DNA from: Poseidonocella sp. HB161398
GTDB taxonomy: Bacteria > Pseudomonadota > Alphaproteobacteria > Rhodobacterales > Rhodobacteraceae
DNA length: 51,071 nt
Assembly: GCF_005870025.1 (NCBI RefSeq)
Contig: NZ_VATA01000020.1
Span: 1-51,071, forward strand
Direction of reading: 5' to 3'
A program made the translations under genes and the position numbers. The stretch's first letter is position 1; every line of letters begins with the position of its first letter. Shown one piece after another: positions 24,311-39,005 of this stretch. The notes under the pieces were generated by a model. The model was not told the DNA's origin. It searched no databases and worked only from the letters and a program-made list of their open reading frames with translations.

Positions 24311-25830
24311 GCCACGGCCTCCTCTTCGGGGTCCCGGCCGCCCAGCATGAGCCCGAGGTCGTTCATCGTCAGCCCCTGCGCGGGGCGGGGGCGGACCATG
24401 CGCCCGTCGCAGATCGCGGTGATCCGGTCCGAGATCTCCATCAGCTCGTCCAGATCCTGGCTGATGACGATCAGCGCAGCGCCCTCTTCGGCGAGCTTGA
24501 TCAGCGCCTTGCGGATATGGGCGGCGGCGGCGGCGTCCACGCCCCAGGTCGGCTGGTTGACGATCAGCAGCGCAGGATCCTGCATCACCTCGCGGCCGAC
24601 GACGAATTTCTGCAGATTGCCGCCCGAAAGCGCGCCCGCGGCGGTATGGGCGCCCGGCGTGCGCACGTCGAAGCCCTTGATGACTTTCTCGGCATAGGCG
24701 CGGACGCCCTTCCAGTCGATCCAGCCGCCCGGCGCCAGCTTCATCCGGAGTGCGGCGGTCATCAGCGCGTTGTCGGCCAGGCTCATGTCCGGGGCGGCGG
24801 CATGGCCGAGCCGCTCTTCGGGGGCGGAGAGGATGCCGATGGCGCGCCGTTCATGCGGGCCGAGTCGGCCGACCGGGGCGCCCTGGAAGGCGACGCTGCC
24901 GGGCGCGGTGCGGGTCTCGCCCGAGAGCACGGCGAACAGCTCGTCCTGGCCGTTGCCCGCGACGCCGCCGATGCCGAGGATCTCGCCCTTCCTGACGGAG
25001 AACGCGATGTCCTTCAGCGCGGTGCCGAACTGGCTGGCGGCGGGCAGGGACAGCCCGTCGACGGCGAAGACCTCCTCGCCGCGGGTGCCGGGATGCTTGA
25101 CCGGCGTGTCGAGCTTGGCGGCGACCATCATCTCGGCCATGTCCCGCGCCGAGGTGTCGCGCGGCACGCAATCGCCGACCACCTTGCCGTGGCGCAGGAT
25201 CGTCGCGGTGTCGCAGAGCGCGCGGATCTCGTCGAGCTTGTGCGAGATGTAGAGGATCGCCGTCCCCTCGGCGGAGAGCTGGCGCAAGGTGCGGAAGAGG
25301 ATCTCGACCTCCTGAGGCGTCAGCACCGAGGTCGGCTCGTCCATGATGAGAAGCCGCGGGTTCTGCAGCAGGCAGCGGACGATCTCCACCCGCTGGCGCT
25401 CGCCCGCGGACAGGTCGCCCACCCGCCGGTTCGGCGAGAGCGGCAACCCGTAGGCCTCGGAGACCTCGCGGATCTGGCGGGCCAGCACGCGGCGCTTCGG
25501 CGGGGTCTCCATGCCGAGCGCGATGTTCTCGGCCACGCTGAGCGCGTCGAAGAGCGAGAAATGCTGGAACACCATCGCCACGCCGGCCTGGCGCGCGGCC
25601 GAGGGCTCGGCGGGCGCATAGGCCTGTCCGTCGAGCGTCATGGTCCCGGCATCGGGCGTCACCAGCCCGTAGATCGTCTTGACCAGCGTCGATTTCCCGG
25701 CGCCGTTCTCGCCGAGAAGCGCATGCACCTCGCCCTTCCTGATGCGGAAGGACACGTCGGAATTGGCCACCACGCCGGGATAGGCCTTGGTCACCCCGTC
25801 GATGACCAGAAGGTCGTCTGTCGAATTCAC
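24307..25830 (-). CDS. ABC transporter ATP-binding protein with two nucleotide-binding domains
   Basis: 507 residues, two fused ABC domains (NupO/YufO type, like RbsA). Domain 1 has Walker A GENGAGKST (40-48), signature LSAGERQRVEI and Walker B LLIMDEPTSVLTP. Domain 2 has a degenerate A-loop GVAGNGQDELFAVLSG and signature LSGGNLQKFVVGRE with NQPTWGVD in the Walker B/D-loop place. This asymmetry is normal in the family. It powers purine or nucleoside import. It overlaps xdhC upstream and the first permease downstream (ATGA each), placing transport and oxidation under one promoter. Confidence 0.95.
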   Translation of the reverse strand: MNSTDDLLVIDGVTKAYPGVVANSDVSFRIRKGEVHALLGENGAGKSTLVKTIYGLVTPDAGTMTLDGQAYAPAEPSAARQAGVAMVFQHFSLFDALSVAENIALGMETPPKRRVLARQIREVSEAYGLPLSPNRRVGDLSAGERQRVEIVRCLLQNPRLLIMDEPTSVLTPQEVEILFRTLRQLSAEGTAILYISHKLDEIRALCDTATILRHGKVVGDCVPRDTSARDMAEMMVAAKLDTPVKHPGTRGEEVFAVDGLSLPAASQFGTALKDIAFSVRKGEILGIGGVAGNGQDELFAVLSGETRTAPGSVAFQGAPVGRLGPHERRAIGILSAPEERLGHAAAPDMSLADNALMTAALRMKLAPGGWIDWKGVRAYAEKVIKGFDVRTPGAHTAAGALSGGNLQKFVVGREVMQDPALLIVNQPTWGVDAAAAAHIRKALIKLAEEGAALIVISQDLDELMEISDRITAICDGRMVRPRPAQGLTMNDLGLMLGGRDPEEEAVA

Positions 25831-26764
25831 CCCGTGCGGTCCTGTCTTGCTGTGTCTTCACGAACCCGCGACTGGAGTAGCGCGGCAGCGGTGCTGACGG
25901 CAATCGCCTGCGGATGCTTCCCTGCGGCAGGCGTGCCGATCGGGCAGGCAATTTTCGCGATTTCTGCCTGCGAATGGCCCAGCTGCCCAAGCCTTGTGCG
26001 GAAACGTGCCCATTTCGTCGCCGATCCGATCAGCCCGATCCGCCCCATCCCGCGGGAAAGCGCGGCATGGCAGAGCGCCAGGTCGAGCTCGTGCGAATAG
26101 GTCAGGATCAGGATCTGCGCCTCTGCGGGGGCCAGCGCCAGGGCGCGGACCGGGTCGGGGGCGGGCAGGGCGGTGACGCCCGCGGGGATCGCGTCGGGAA
26201 AGCGCCCGGGCCCGGTATCGACCCAGGTCAGGGCGAAATCCGGCAGCGGCGCCAGCACCTCGGCCAGCGCGCGGCCGACATGGCCCGCGCCGAAGATCCA
26301 CAGCGGATGACGCGGCGCCGTGCCCGGCTCGATCAGCCAGCCCTCGAGCAGGCGCAGCCGCGGCGCCAGCCCCTGGCCGCGCGCCGCCTTCATGTCGTGC
26401 CGCAGCGCCAAGGGCAGCTCGGCGCGGCCCTCGACCCGGCGCAGCACCGGCCCTTCGGCGGGCAGAGCAGCCGCGTCATAGACCTCGGTGACCAGCGTCA
26501 CGGCGCCGCCGCAGCACTGGTTCAGCGCCGGTCCCAGCGCCTGGCGGGTGACCCGCGTGCCGCCGGCCGCCAGCATCCCGCGCGCGGCTTCGGCCGCACG
26601 GTATTCCAGCGCGCCGCCGCCGATCGTGCCGGACTGGCCGTCCTGCCAGACCAGCATCGCGGTCCCCGCCTCGCGCGGGGCCGAGCCCCGGGCCTCGGCC
26701 ACGACGATGCGGGCCACGCGGCCGTGGCGGTCCACGGCGCGGGCCAGTTCCTCCAGATCGAAGC

Positions 26765-26768
<4 letters not shown>
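25827..26768 (-). CDS. xdhC: Xanthine dehydrogenase accessory protein XdhC
   Basis: Binds molybdopterin cofactor, promotes its sulfuration and inserts it into XdhB. 313 residues with the N-terminal XdhC/CoxI domain (GRVARIVVAEARGSAPREAG, GGGALEY) and a Rossmann-like C-terminal domain starting at IFGAGHVGRALAEVL. Conserved Cys near NQCCGGAVTLV (about residues 88-92) fits the cofactor-binding region. Third gene in the xdhABC order, overlapped by four bases on both sides. Confidence 0.95.
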
Positions 26769-29043
<2,275 letters not shown>

Positions 29044-29047
<4 letters not shown>

Positions 29048-30408
29048 GCCGAGACCTCCAGCACATTGGCGGCGACGCCCTGGTCCTCGTGGAAATAGCG
29101 GATCACCATGTTCTCGGCCGCCTTCAGCCGGTAGGCCGAGGAGGCGCGCATATCGGTGAGCGGCTCGAAATCCCTGCCCATCTGGGCGGCGGCCGCGGTG
29201 GCCGTCTCCAGCGTCCAGGGCCGGCCCGCCAGCGCGGCCTCGACCGCTGCGGCGCGCTTCGGGATGCCCGCCATGCCGCCGAAGGCGATGCGGGCGGCGG
29301 TGACGGTGCCGTCCTCGACGGTGACCGACAGCCCGCCCATCACCGCGGAAATGTCCTGGTCGAAGCGCTTCGACAGCTTGTAGCAGCGCAGCCGGTCGGG
29401 CTGGCGCGGAATGCTGACCGCCTCGACGAATTCGCCGGGCTGCCGGTCCTGCTTGCCGTAATCGAGAAAGAAGTCCTCCAGCGCGATCTCCCGCCGCGCC
29501 TCGCCGCGGCGCAGATGCAGCCGCGCCCCGAGCGCGATCAGCGCGGGCGGGCTGTCGCCGATCGGCGAGCCATTGGCGATATTGCCGCCGATCGTGGCGG
29601 CATTGCGCACCTGCACCGAGCCGTAGCGGCGGATCATCGCCGCCAGCCCGGGATGATGACCGGCGATGAAGGCGCCGAACTCGGTCACGGTGGTCATGGC
29701 GCCGATGCGGATCGCCTCTCCGGTCATGGAGATGCCGGACAACTCGGGGATGCGGTTGAGGAAGGCGACGGGGCCGAGGGAACGGAACTGCTTCGTCACC
29801 CAGAGCCCGACATCGGTCGCCCCGGCGATCAGCGTGCCCTCGGGATGGGCGAGATACCATTCGGCCAGCGCGTCGGCGGTCGCGGGCATGTCCGAGGCGA
29901 GCGGGCCGAGCGCCGACAGGTCCTCCGCCATCCAGCCGGGCACCGGTGCCTCCGCCGCGGCTTCGGCGGCGCGGATGATCGGCGCATAGCCGGTGCATCG
30001 GCACAGATTGCCCGCCAGCCGGTCATTGTAGTCGGTGGCCCCGGCGGTATGGGCGACCGCCATCGAGGCGACGAAGCCCGGCGTGCAGAAGCCGCATTGC
30101 GAGCCGTGCAGATCGACCATCGCCTGCTGCACCGGATGCAGGCTGCCATCCGGACCGGCGATGCCCTCGACCGTGCGCACCGCCTTGCCATGGAGCTGCG
30201 GCAGGAAGAGGATGCAGGCATTGAGCGCCCTGGGTCCGTCGCCATCGGTCACCATCACGGTGCAGGCGCCGCAATCGCCCTCGTTGCAGCCTTCCTTGGT
30301 GCCTGTCAGTCCGCGGGTCTCGCGCAGCCAGTCCAGCAATGTCACGGTAGGGTCGGTGGTCTCGAGGCGCACGATCTCTCCGTTGAGGAGAAACGAGATG
30401 TCGGCCAT
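29044..30408 (-). CDS. xdhA: Xanthine dehydrogenase, iron-sulfur and FAD subunit
   Basis: 454 residues. The N-terminal plant-type [2Fe-2S] centre has Cys in [11 protein letters not shown] (41, 46, 49) and the second centre in CGFCTPGFV and CRCTGYAP. The FAD domain shows [14 protein letters not shown] and the [12 protein letters not shown] turn. Takes electrons from XdhB and passes them to NAD. First gene of a nine-gene-length minus-strand operon (xdhABC, ATPase, two permeases, channel, bmpA). Its promoter region (30409-30603) carries an unexpected plus-strand terminator. Confidence 0.96.
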
Positions 30409-30544
30409 GGTCGTCCTGTCGCCGCTTTCTCTGCAAGAGGGCAGGGCCCGCGCCGTCCGGGCCCGATGCGGCGGAAAGCCCGGGCGGCGTTGAAATCTCC
30501 GTGTCCCAGCTTGTCGGAATTGCCGCTCAATGCAAGCGCCCGGC

Positions 30545-30563
30545 GCCGCGGAGCGGCTTTTTT
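30545..30563 (+). terminator. Orphan intrinsic terminator on the plus strand
   Basis: GCCGC-GGA-GCGGC is followed at once by six T residues (30558-30563). No plus-strand gene ends here; both neighbours are on the minus strand. The upstream 130 bp include a perfect inverted repeat GGGCCCG (30444-30450) with CGGGCCC (30458-30464), so the region could encode a short structured RNA antisense to the xdhA leader. Confidence 0.45.
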
Positions 30564-30603
30564 CCGGGCGGATGCCTGCGATTTGGGCGCCCGCGGGCGG
30601 GGC

Positions 30604-31746
30604 TCAGATCTCGACGCGGCCCAGCGGCAGGACCAGCTGGCGGTGCAGCCCGTCGGGGCGCCAGTCGGTCTCCATCGAGCCGCGGAAATGGCCGCGCACG
30701 GTCATGTCGACCAGCCGCGAGCCGAAGCCCGCCGCGGCCGGCACTTCGACCGCCGGGCCGCCGGTCTCGGTCCAGTCGAGCAGCAGCCGCCCGCCCTCGG
30801 TCGTCCAGGTCACTGCCAGATGGCCCTCGGGGACCGAGAGCGCGCCGTATTTCGCGGCATTGGTGGCGAATTCGTGCAGCACCAGCGCCAGGTTCGTCGC
30901 CCCGCCCGCGCCCAGCGACAGGGTCGGGCCGGTGACGGTGACATGGTCGTCCTGGCGCATCAGGTGCGGTTCCAGCAGCGTCACCACCAGCGCCTGCAGC
31001 GAGACATCGGCGCGGCCTTCGGATTGCTGCGTGACCACCGGGCGGATCAGGTCATGGGCGCGCGCCAGGGCGTTGATCCGCCCGCGCAGCGCCTCGGACA
31101 TCTCGGCGGGGCTCTCGGCGCCGCGCGCGGTCATGCCGATCATGCCGGAGACGACCGAGAACAGGTTCTTCACCCGGTGGTTCAGCTCGCCGACCAGCAG
31201 CTGGCGGGTGGAGATCTCCTGGCGCAGGCGGATCTCGCTCTCGATGATGGCGCCCAGATCCTCGAGCACGGCCAGTTCGCGCGCGCCCCATTGGCGGGGC
31301 TGGCTGTCGATGCCGCAGAACGAGCCCAGCACCTGGCCGTCCGGCCCGCGGATCGGCACGCCCATATAGGCGACCACGCCCAGCCCGGAGACCGCGCCGT
31401 TCTTCGACAGCAGCGGATGGATGCGCGCATCGGAGACGGAAAGCGGCCGGCCGGAGGTGACGACATACTGGCAGAAGCTCTGCGACAGCGGCGTGCCGCG
31501 GTTGCAGGCCACCGCCTCGGGCAGGCCGGTCTGCGCCTTGAAGAACTGCCGCTCGCTGTCGACCAGCGACAGCAGTCCGACCGGCGCGCCGATCACGCTG
31601 GTGGCGAGCCGCACGGCACGGTCGAAGGCCTCCTCGGGAAGGGTGTCGAGAAGCGCGCTGCGTTCCAGCGCGGTCAGGCGGTCGGGATCCTTGAGCCGAT
31701 CTTCGTGATCCGCCGGAACACCCGGCGGGAAGCTGTTACTGGACAC
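30604..31746 (-). CDS. GAF-domain HWE-family sensor histidine kinase
   Basis: 380 residues from GTG 31746, preceded by a GAGG. GAF domain about 35-170 (LPEEAFDRAVRLATSVIGAP, FCQYVVTSGRPL, YMGVPIRGPDGQVLGSFCGI). The kinase core follows: phospho-His H190 in GELNHRVKN, N-box HEFATNAAKYGAL (N296), and the W-x-E of HWE kinases in DWTETGGP (325-327). There are no membrane segments, so it is a cytosolic sensor, possibly of redox or light via GAF; no bilin Cys is certain (C92 in QSFCQYV is one candidate). No response regulator is adjacent, so it is an orphan. Bases 31747-32000 between it and dnaE show no gene. Confidence 0.9.
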   Translation of the reverse strand: MSSNSFPPGVPADHEDRLKDPDRLTALERSALLDTLPEEAFDRAVRLATSVIGAPVGLLSLVDSERQFFKAQTGLPEAVACNRGTPLSQSFCQYVVTSGRPLSVSDARIHPLLSKNGAVSGLGVVAYMGVPIRGPDGQVLGSFCGIDSQPRQWGARELAVLEDLGAIIESEIRLRQEISTRQLLVGELNHRVKNLFSVVSGMIGMTARGAESPAEMSEALRGRINALARAHDLIRPVVTQQSEGRADVSLQALVVTLLEPHLMRQDDHVTVTGPTLSLGAGGATNLALVLHEFATNAAKYGALSVPEGHLAVTWTTEGGRLLLDWTETGGPAVEVPAAAGFGSRLVDMTVRGHFRGSMETDWRPDGLHRQLVLPLGRVEI

Positions 31747-32000
31747 GCGGACCTCGCTCGCATGGACGGGCGCGGGCCCGGCATCTGCACATCGCAGGCT
31801 GTATATCCGCGGGCGCTGCCGGAAGGGAAGCGGTAAAAGGAGCGCCCCGCGCCGGGCGGCAGGCTGCCGCCCGTGCCGCAGGGCGGGCCGCGGCACGGTT
31901 TCCGCTGCGGCAGAGGCGGATGGCGGCGGCGCCCCCGCCTGCGGCCCCGCGTCGGGCCTTGGGCCTTTTCCCCGGACCGCGCAGGGCGTAGCTTCGCGGC

Positions 32001-35585
<3,585 letters not shown>

Positions 35586-36895
35586 CCGCACGGTCCCGGC
35601 GTGTCGCGGTCCGCCATTCCGCGACCGCCTGACGGATGCCCTGCGGGAGACGTTCTTCCCGGCGGTGCCACGGCCCGGCGCGTTTCCGGGGCGCCCCTGT
35701 CGGTTGCGAATGCTCCGAACGCGGCGCTGAACCGGAAGCCCGGCATCCAGCAAGGTGCCGGAAAAGATTCCAGGGCGTTGTCGTGTCGGAGGTCGTTCCG
35801 GATTTGGCCAGGACTGCCGCCGGATTTGAGCGAGTCTATCCGCCTTCAGGTCCACCATCCCGGTTTTCCTGCAACCTCCCTGGCCGAGCGGGCTGTTTCA
35901 GCCCCCTGCGATGGCGCGGTCATGGCCAATCGGGCGCGGATCGGGATGCCCGGGCGGCACCGGAGGCGGCGGCCGCGGCGCTGGCGCTTCTGCGCAATGC
36001 CCTGCGGCCCTTTTGCGCTCGGGCCCTCGATCCTCGCTTCGATCTGCGCGTCCCGGCACCGGTGCCTGCGAGGATCAGGCATCAAGGCGCCATTGGTCCG
36101 CGCCCGAAGGAGAAAGCATCAGCCGGTTCCCCCGGCGGCGGCGCGACCAGGCGGAAACGCGAGTCCGCCCGGCCATGTCAAAGTCGAATGAGCGATGTCG
36201 CACCATCGCTCCGAACGTCCATGGCGCATGCGGGTCTCTGGTCGGTGGCAGGGGCGAACCTGCTCGTTCGCGGCACTCGTCCGGAGCCCGGCATTCGCCG
36301 GGGGACGTGCCTGCGGCCCGGTTGCCGCGCAACGGGATCGCGGCTCGGCAATGCCGGGTTCAGTCCGGTCCCGCCGAGAACGGTTCCTGTTTGCCGAACG
36401 GCAGCGGCTCCGCGATGCGAAGCTCCGATTTGGCGGAAGGGTCGCCTGCAAGAGCGGCACCGGGGACCGGCTGACGAATATCAACCCGCCCTGGCTCCAT
36501 GGCCGGGTCGAGGCCCGGGGCCGGGACCAGCGAACCTGCCCCGACATGGCACCCGCGCGGGTCTGGAGCGCCGCCCCGGCGCGATCCATCTCGGCTTCGA
36601 CTGGGCCCGGTGCGGCAGTGGCCAAGCTGGTCGCCCCCCTTTTGCGAAAGGCAGACGAACGTTCGGGCTCTTCTCACGGCCGGTCCGAACTTCCGCGGCC
36701 CGGGACTGCGAAGGGCGGAGCTGGTGCGAGGCTGCTAGGGCTGAAGGCCCCGCTGCGCCCGTGTCCGCGGAGGGGCGGCGCGGGATGGCCGGCCGATCCA
36801 GCTGGCGAAGGCGCGCGCCCTCGCATCCCGACGCGCGGGCCCGGCCGCTTCCATGTCCGGCCTCTTGGCAGGCGCCCTCGGCGAGGCCAGTTCTT

Positions 36896-36989
36896 CCCGG
36901 CACCCGGCACCCGGCACCCGGCACCCGGCACCCGGCACCCGGCACCCGGCACCCGGCACCCGGCACCCGGCACCCGGCACCCGGCACCC
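36896..36989. repeat. Tandem heptamer array (CCCGGCA)
   Basis: Thirteen exact copies of CCCGGCA plus three bases run head to tail without a mismatch (94 bp). As 7 is not a multiple of 3, all three frames read the same 21 bp cycle, so any overlapping ORF is meaningless. The lack of drift points to recent expansion or slippage. Confidence 0.9.
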
Positions 36990-37700
36990 AGGTTGCCGGA
37001 TCGGGCCGAGCTGGTTCCTTTGACGCCGCAGGGCGTGCAGGCCCGCGATCATCGCGGAGATCGCGGCCAACGGCGTTTGGCTGCGCGGAAGATCGGCGTT
37101 CCGGAGCCGGGCGGGACCGACGGGCGTTCTGATTGCCAGCCGCAGGTGCAGCGGCGTCCAGGCCAGGATACAGGTGCCGACCCGGACGGTCCTGGCCTGC
37201 GCGCCGGTGATGCGCGTGACTCCCCGGCGCTGCGGGGATTGCTCCGGGCAGTGGGCGGGTCGCGGTCGGCAAGGTTTGCGACAGGGGCCGCAGACGGCTT
37301 CGAAGACGCTCAGGTCATCCTCTCGCGCAAGCACTGCATGGCGCGCGAGTCCATCCGGGCGTTGGGGCCGACCTGGCGCTGGCGATGCGTCTGGCGGTGT
37401 CTGCGGTGGACTTCGGGTGTCGGGTCAGCCGCGCCCGAAGTCTAGGACGTTGATGGGCCGTTGCGCGGTGATGGTGCTCGTCCATGGCGTGCGGGAGGCC
37501 GGCGGCCCGGCCAGATGTCCGGCATGGAGGCGACGCGGAGGCCGTGCGGGCTTCCGCATGGACGCGGGCCCCAGTGGGGACGGGGTCTCCGCGGCAGCTC
37601 CACCGTCGGGCAACTCAGCCAGAGAAAGGCGGCGATCGCGCAAGATGCGGTTGGTGCGAAGGGCTCCGGGTTGCAGACCCGGGTCATATCGCCAACATCG

Positions 37701-37750
37701 CCGTGTTGGCCCGTGTTGGCCCGTGTTGGCCCGTGTTGGCCCGTGGCGGC
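37701..37750. repeat. Tandem decamer array (CCGTGTTGGC)
   Basis: Four exact copies at 37701-37740 and a fifth with two changes at 37741-37750. The sequence GCCAACA just before (37691-37697) is the reverse complement of the unit's TGTTGGC, so the array could pair with its own flank. Confidence 0.85.
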
Positions 37751-38087
37751 CTGCGGCGGTGGGGCTGTTCCGCTCCTGCATGCTGCGCTGCCCCGCGTCC
37801 CTCCCGGACGGGATTGCAGATCAAGGCAGGGCATCGCGTTCCGCCGCGACCGATATGCGCCCTTGGAAGCTTGCCGCGGCGCCTGCGCGTCATTGGCTGC
37901 CAGTACCTGCGGAGGGCCGTGACCGGGGGCACTGCCGGACCGGTGGCCGGGGATGCGGCGGGTTTGGCGCGAAAGCCCCTCAAGTTGCGCCTATTTCGCC
38001 AACCCGGGCCGGGTTGCGCAAACCGGGGGTTAAGCGGCGGATGCTAGTCAGGGATTGTGTGGGGGCTTCTCCGGAGGGAGGGGCCTG

Positions 38088-38711
38088 ATGAAGAGACGTG
38101 ACATTCTGCGCAGCGGGGCTGCCGCGGTGATGGCAGGGTTCGGGCCGGGGCTGGCGCGGGCCGGGGCTGCGCTTGGCTGCTACCAGGGCCGGGCGGGCGA
38201 GGTCAGCTGCGCGGTGGGCTTCCCCGACGCGCCCGAGATTGCGGCGCTGGAGAGCCGGGCCGACTGCTGGGCCGGCTGCCTCGCCTATGTGCTGGAGGGC
38301 TACGGGGCCCGGATCTCGGCCGCGTCCGTGCTCCGCCGGATGGAGCGGGCCGGGACGGGCGGGGATGCCCGGGCGATCATGGCGGCGGCGGGTTACTGGA
38401 CCGACGATGCCGGGCGGCGCTTCTGGCTCTCGGTGCGGCGGCTCGGCGACATCCGCCGCAGCGGCGGCGCGGCGGGCGCGATCCAGCCGCTGGTCGACAC
38501 GCTGCGCCGCCGTCCGCTGATCGTCGGCGTGACCGGGCATTCCATGGTGCTGACCGAGATGCGCTTCTCGGACGCGCCCTTCGCGCCGATGCGCCGCGGG
38601 GTGCTGACCCTGCGCGATCCCTGGACCGGCACCGCCAATCTGCGGAAGCTGGCGGCCGAAGAGGCGCCCGAGCGGCTCTTTGCCATCGATATCCGCATCC
38701 GCCGGGCGTGA
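38088..38711 (+). CDS. Tat-exported papain/C39-like cysteine peptidase-like protein
   Basis: 207 residues. A twin-Arg start (MKRRDILRSGAAAVMAG) suggests Tat export. The mature part has the layout of C39/papain-like folds: nucleophile C60 in ADCWAGCLAYVLEGYG at the head of a helix, the His in GVTGHSMVLTEM (about 151) and an Asp in LRDPWTG downstream. Activity is inferred from this Cys-His-Asp spacing; no specific family name is claimed. Four more Cys (31, 41, 64) could form disulfides in the periplasm. A GGAGGGAGGGG Shine-Dalgarno precedes ATG 38088. It stands alone, convergent with slyX. Confidence 0.75.
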   Translation: MKRRDILRSGAAAVMAGFGPGLARAGAALGCYQGRAGEVSCAVGFPDAPEIAALESRADCWAGCLAYVLEGYGARISAASVLRRMERAGTGGDARAIMAAAGYWTDDAGRRFWLSVRRLGDIRRSGGAAGAIQPLVDTLRRRPLIVGVTGHSMVLTEMRFSDAPFAPMRRGVLTLRDPWTGTANLRKLAAEEAPERLFAIDIRIRRA

Positions 38712-38718
38712 GCGGCGC

Positions 38719-38922
38719 CTACCAGTGCGGCGGGCGCTGGTCCGCCAGCGGGATCGAATCCGAGGCATCCGCCTCTCGGGCGGCCTCGCGTTCGGCCAGC
38801 ATGCCGACGAGCCGCGACAGCCGGTCGATCTCGAGCCCGCGCCGGGCGACCTCGTCGGACAGGTCCGTCACCATCCGCTCCAGATGGGCGATCTTCTCTT
38901 CCAGTGCCTGAGTATCGGTCAT
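38719..38922 (-). CDS. slyX: SlyX-family protein
   Basis: 67 residues, coiled coil (EEKIAHLERMVTDLSDEVARR and continuing heptads) ending in the diagnostic PPHW. SlyX is a small conserved protein of unknown role, often near slyD in enterics; here it is divergent from hisS. The match in length and C-terminal tetrapeptide makes the family assignment strong. Confidence 0.9.
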   Translation of the reverse strand: MTDTQALEEKIAHLERMVTDLSDEVARRGLEIDRLSRLVGMLAEREAAREADASDSIPLADQRPPHW

Positions 38923-38948
38923 AGCTGTCTCCGTGTCCCGGGCGCGCC

Positions 38949-38976
38949 TTGCCCCTCACGCCCCCTTGGGCTAGAG
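38949..38976 (+). promoter_or_regulatory. Candidate promoter of the hisS-hisZ-hisG operon
   Basis: TTGCCC (38949-38954) and CTAGAG (38971-38976) are spaced by 16 bp, 30 bp before ATG 39006, in the 83 bp gap between divergent slyX and hisS. Matches to the sigma-70 consensus are moderate. Confidence 0.35.
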
Positions 38977-39005
38977 CGGCGCGCGAGACAAGGGTGAGGT
39001 GCGTC

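Larger units (their letters stand above)
35586..38087. other. 2.5 kb region without a supportable gene
   Basis: Reading frames up to about 500 codons run through on both strands, but they overlap one another, are rich in Arg, Pro, Gly and Ala, and show no conserved motif, so they look like products of high GC. No RNA gene or IS is recognised. Two tandem arrays lie inside, a 7-mer at 36896-36989 and a 10-mer at 37701-37740. The last 100 bases are the leader of the C39-like gene. It could be decayed DNA, a replication- or chromosome-structure region, or contain unrecognised RNAs. Confidence 0.6.

Noticed and set aside
36195-37445. Long ORF with repeated APGTRHP units
   Set aside because: The protein repeat only reflects the 7 bp DNA array read in a 21 bp cycle; the rest has no recognisable domain, and equal-length frames exist on the other strand.
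36896-37750. CRISPR array
   Set aside because: The two arrays are contiguous short units without spacers, and no cas genes are present.
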